Shown piece by piece: positions 62,643-64,000 of a DNA stretch of 64,000 bases. Position 1 is the stretch's first letter. Every line of letters starts with the position of its first letter. The DNA is taken from NCBI RefSeq assembly GCF_020171805.1, contig NZ_JAIVAF010000003.1:992001-1056000 (forward strand), read 5' to 3'. This DNA is from Guptibacillus algicola. GTDB lineage: Bacteria; Bacillota; Bacilli; Bacillales; Guptibacillaceae. Made by a program: the position numbers and the translations under genes. The notes beneath the pieces are model-generated. The model saw nothing but the letters and a program-made list of their open reading frames with translations. It ran no database searches and was not told the origin of the DNA.

Positions 62643-63290
62643 TTGAGTTTTCCATTATGGACAAGAAAGCTATTTGTAGCATTCGTAGCTGTAATCACAC
62701 TAGGAACAGTCATACCAACTGAATATTTACAGGATGTAAAACCTGAACGGACTCAAGAAGCAAGTTACGAGAAAGACATTTCGTCGCACGTTGTTGAAGC
62801 GAAGCCTTCTGATCTATATGACGACATAGAGTCTAGTCCATTAGATTGGCCAGACATCGCTGCGTTTTCACCATCTTCTGAAGTAGTAAAAGGATTCGTC
62901 ACTTACGCATCCCAACGAACAGAAGAGTTAGGAATGCAAAAGTTCGGTGATTCAATCGCTAATCGTGTAGGCTCTGAATACATAAATTTAATCGTTCCTA
63001 AAGTGAATGAGGTCATTACATCTAAAGTTGAAGAGTTGGATGTTGATGCCGTTCGTTCGCTTCGCTTGACGGATAATCCTGCTGGCGGTTACGGTGAACG
63101 TATTGTACATGTTTACAACGAACAAACTGGTGATGACTTGATGAGGTTTCATGTTCGACGTGACCATCCACCTCAAGAGGGGTACTGGTTCAACTTCCAT
63201 TATCATGACGCTAACGATAATTTTAGTGAGCATCATGAAGTGGGTAAAATTTATTGGGATAAAAACACTCCGCCAAAATGGCTCTCATAG
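62643..63290 (+). CDS. ypjP: YpjP-like protein
   Basis: 215 aa, N-terminal hydrophobic segment (LFVAFVAVITLGTVIPTEYL) so exported or membrane-anchored, then a conserved domain with YGERIVHVYNEQTGDDLMRF and EGYWFNFHYHDANDNFSEHH. Matches Bacillus YpjP as I recall it. Function unknown. TTG start, SD not clear. Confidence 0.8.
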   Translation: MSFPLWTRKLFVAFVAVITLGTVIPTEYLQDVKPERTQEASYEKDISSHVVEAKPSDLYDDIESSPLDWPDIAAFSPSSEVVKGFVTYASQRTEELGMQKFGDSIANRVGSEYINLIVPKVNEVITSKVEELDVDAVRSLRLTDNPAGGYGERIVHVYNEQTGDDLMRFHVRRDHPPQEGYWFNFHYHDANDNFSEHHEVGKIYWDKNTPPKWLS

Positions 63291-63337
63291 AGAGGCATGC
63301 GGGGTGTTTCTGTTTGAATGGAAGGAGAGTGGGCAAG

Positions 63338-63559
63338 TTGGAACTCTTTCAATGTATAAGAGATGTTTTTGAGGAAGACCCTTTAACTGGTTCTGAAAGT
63401 GGACGAAAACTTTTCAAAAAAGGAAACTTTTACCCAGCTTATCAAGACGATCATGATAATTGGGTAACTGTTGATGATGAAGGTGAGCAACACATTATTG
63501 CAAGTGGTGAGACACCAATAGAGGATTTTTGGTTTTTATATCGATTTCGAATCGCATAA
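63338..63559 (+). CDS. Hypothetical protein, 73 aa
   Basis: TTG 63338 (MELFQCIRDVFEEDP) after GAAGGAGAG; the frame upstream to 63278 overlaps the ypjP end and is not used. Acidic, with FKKGNFYPAYQDDHDNWVTV and a C-terminal WFLYRFRI. No family recognised. Strong terminator after it. Confidence 0.6.
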   Translation: MELFQCIRDVFEEDPLTGSESGRKLFKKGNFYPAYQDDHDNWVTVDDEGEQHIIASGETPIEDFWFLYRFRIA

Positions 63560-63563
63560 GAAA

Positions 63564-63585
63564 ACGCTGCTCATATGAGCAGCGT
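63564..63585. terminator. Bidirectional terminator, perfect palindrome
   Basis: ACGCTGCTCAT / ATGAGCAGCGT, 22 bp, centred between the 63338 gene and the convergent small gene. No T-run on the + side, AAAA before it gives one on the minus strand. Confidence 0.75.
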
Positions 63586-63588
63586 CAC

Positions 63589-63708
63589 TTACTTCTTTTT
63601 AGGGCGCGCATTTTGCGGGCCTCTCTTTTTATTCATTTGAAGAGCATCTTCACCGTTTTTAACGCCCTGTTCACCTGTTTTCGGGTCATAGCCATTGCGA
63701 TTTTTCAT
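63589..63708 (-). CDS. Small basic protein, 39 aa, SASP-like
   Basis: MKNRNGYDPKTGEQGVKNGE and DALQMNKKRGPQNARPKKK-type end. ATG after AAAAGGAGG. Very basic and Gly/Asn/Lys rich like minor spore proteins, but I cannot place it in a named Ssp family. Below normal ORF length limit. Confidence 0.65.
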   Translation of the reverse strand: MKNRNGYDPKTGEQGVKNGEDALQMNKKRGPQNARPKKK

Positions 63709-63764
63709 TGAGTAATCCTCCTTTTAAGAGTGTCACTCAATACTATGCCCTGATCAATCTTAAA

Positions 63765-64000
63765 TTAAAACATTGGGTTTTCTTCTATAAATTGATAGAC
63801 ATTACGAACAAGCTCATCTGAAGAAGTAGCCGTTACTCGCTCGCCATTAACGAGACAATACATTTCCTGACTACATAATGTGCAGTGTCCTAAACAAGAA
63901 TATTCTAATACGTCTAAATCGTGATCTTTTTCGAGGATTTCCATTGCTTTATGTGAACCACTCGATAGATTGCTCATGCAAAATTCAACGATTGGATTCA
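63765..64000 (-). CDS. yuzB: YuzB family protein (DUF1450), start just outside window
   Basis: The complete frame runs to the window edge: the last bases on the minus strand read (A)TG AAT CCA ATC GTT, i.e. MNPIVEFCMSNLSSG, so only the first base of ATG is missing. Product about 78 aa with Cys motif CLGHCTLC (thioredoxin-like 2Fe-2S type) and C-terminal QFIEENPMF, which closely matches the YuzB family. Function unknown. Confidence 0.9.
   Translation of the reverse strand, partial: NPIVEFCMSNLSSGSHKAMEILEKDHDLDVLEYSCLGHCTLCSQEMYCLVNGERVTATSSDELVRNVYQFIEENPMF

Overview
The window comes from the chromosome of an endospore-forming, low-to-moderate G+C Firmicute of the family Bacillaceae (Bacillus sensu lato, not the B. 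cereus or B. subtilis group itself). This rests on several small acid-soluble spore protein genes (sspP, sspO, sspN, tlp), kapB, a SleB-type cortex hydrolase, a dynA-type double dynamin, bacilliredoxin, and gene blocks in B. subtilis order (sspP-sspO-citB-sspN-tlp-yneP-yneQ-yneR; yodT-S-R-Q-P-kamA; ypcP-ypdQ-ypeQ-ypeP-cspD; ypgR-yphP). The species cannot be named from sequence alone.

Layout. 1-3.1 kb: the 3' end of a PhnC-like ABC ATPase, then a selenium locus. selD reads through an in-frame UGA (Sec at the catalytic position) and faces away from a short Rdx/SelW-like selenoprotein gene with a CxxU motif, which is followed by selA. 3.1-9.9 kb: spore-protein/aconitase block with an FbpB-like small protein gene just downstream of acnA. 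10-14.6 kb: SGNH hydrolase, UDG-like protein, then a PlcR/PapR-like quorum-sensing module: a 45-residue secreted pro-peptide ending DDLPYCH, a PlcR-box-like element before it, a holin-like mini-protein, and a convergent HTH-TPR regulator of 291 residues; an SDR and a lipoprotein follow. 14.7-23 kb: D-amino acid transaminase, cshA (with a switch-like leader), dynA, rhodanese, patA. 23.0-23.4 kb: non-coding segment with a DnaA-box cluster. 23.4-33.1 kb: PucR regulator and the lysine 2,3-aminomutase/beta-lysine cluster; kamA has a clear sigma-54 promoter and the cluster carries its own sigma-54 activator. 33-41 kb: small conserved genes, ypcP, RNase H-like proteins, cspD, fhs, cvfB-like. 41-47.8 kb: GH15 enzyme and the glgBCDA glycogen operon (no glgP). 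47.9-60.6 kb: EAL protein, AI-2E-type permease, lytic transglycosylase, cvfC-like, brxA, OsmC, two trhO paralogues, TelA pair, acyl-CoA dehydrogenase, SleB-like, kapB, NRDE protein. 61.1-62.05 kb: eight tRNA genes (Val, Thr, Leu, Arg, Ala, Ser, Gly, Glu) behind one strong promoter, with two partial tRNA duplications. 62-64 kb: YpjP-like and YuzB-like proteins.

How the parts work together. SelD makes selenophosphate, SelA makes Sec-tRNA, and both the Rdx protein and SelD itself are Sec-containing products; selB and selC are not in the window. The kam cluster converts lysine to beta-lysine and either acetylates it (a compatible solute) or degrades it through transamination, CoA transfer and deacylation. 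The PlcR/PapR-like module is the best candidate for an undescribed system: a peptide-pheromone circuit of B. cereus type in a different genomic arrangement, with unknown targets.
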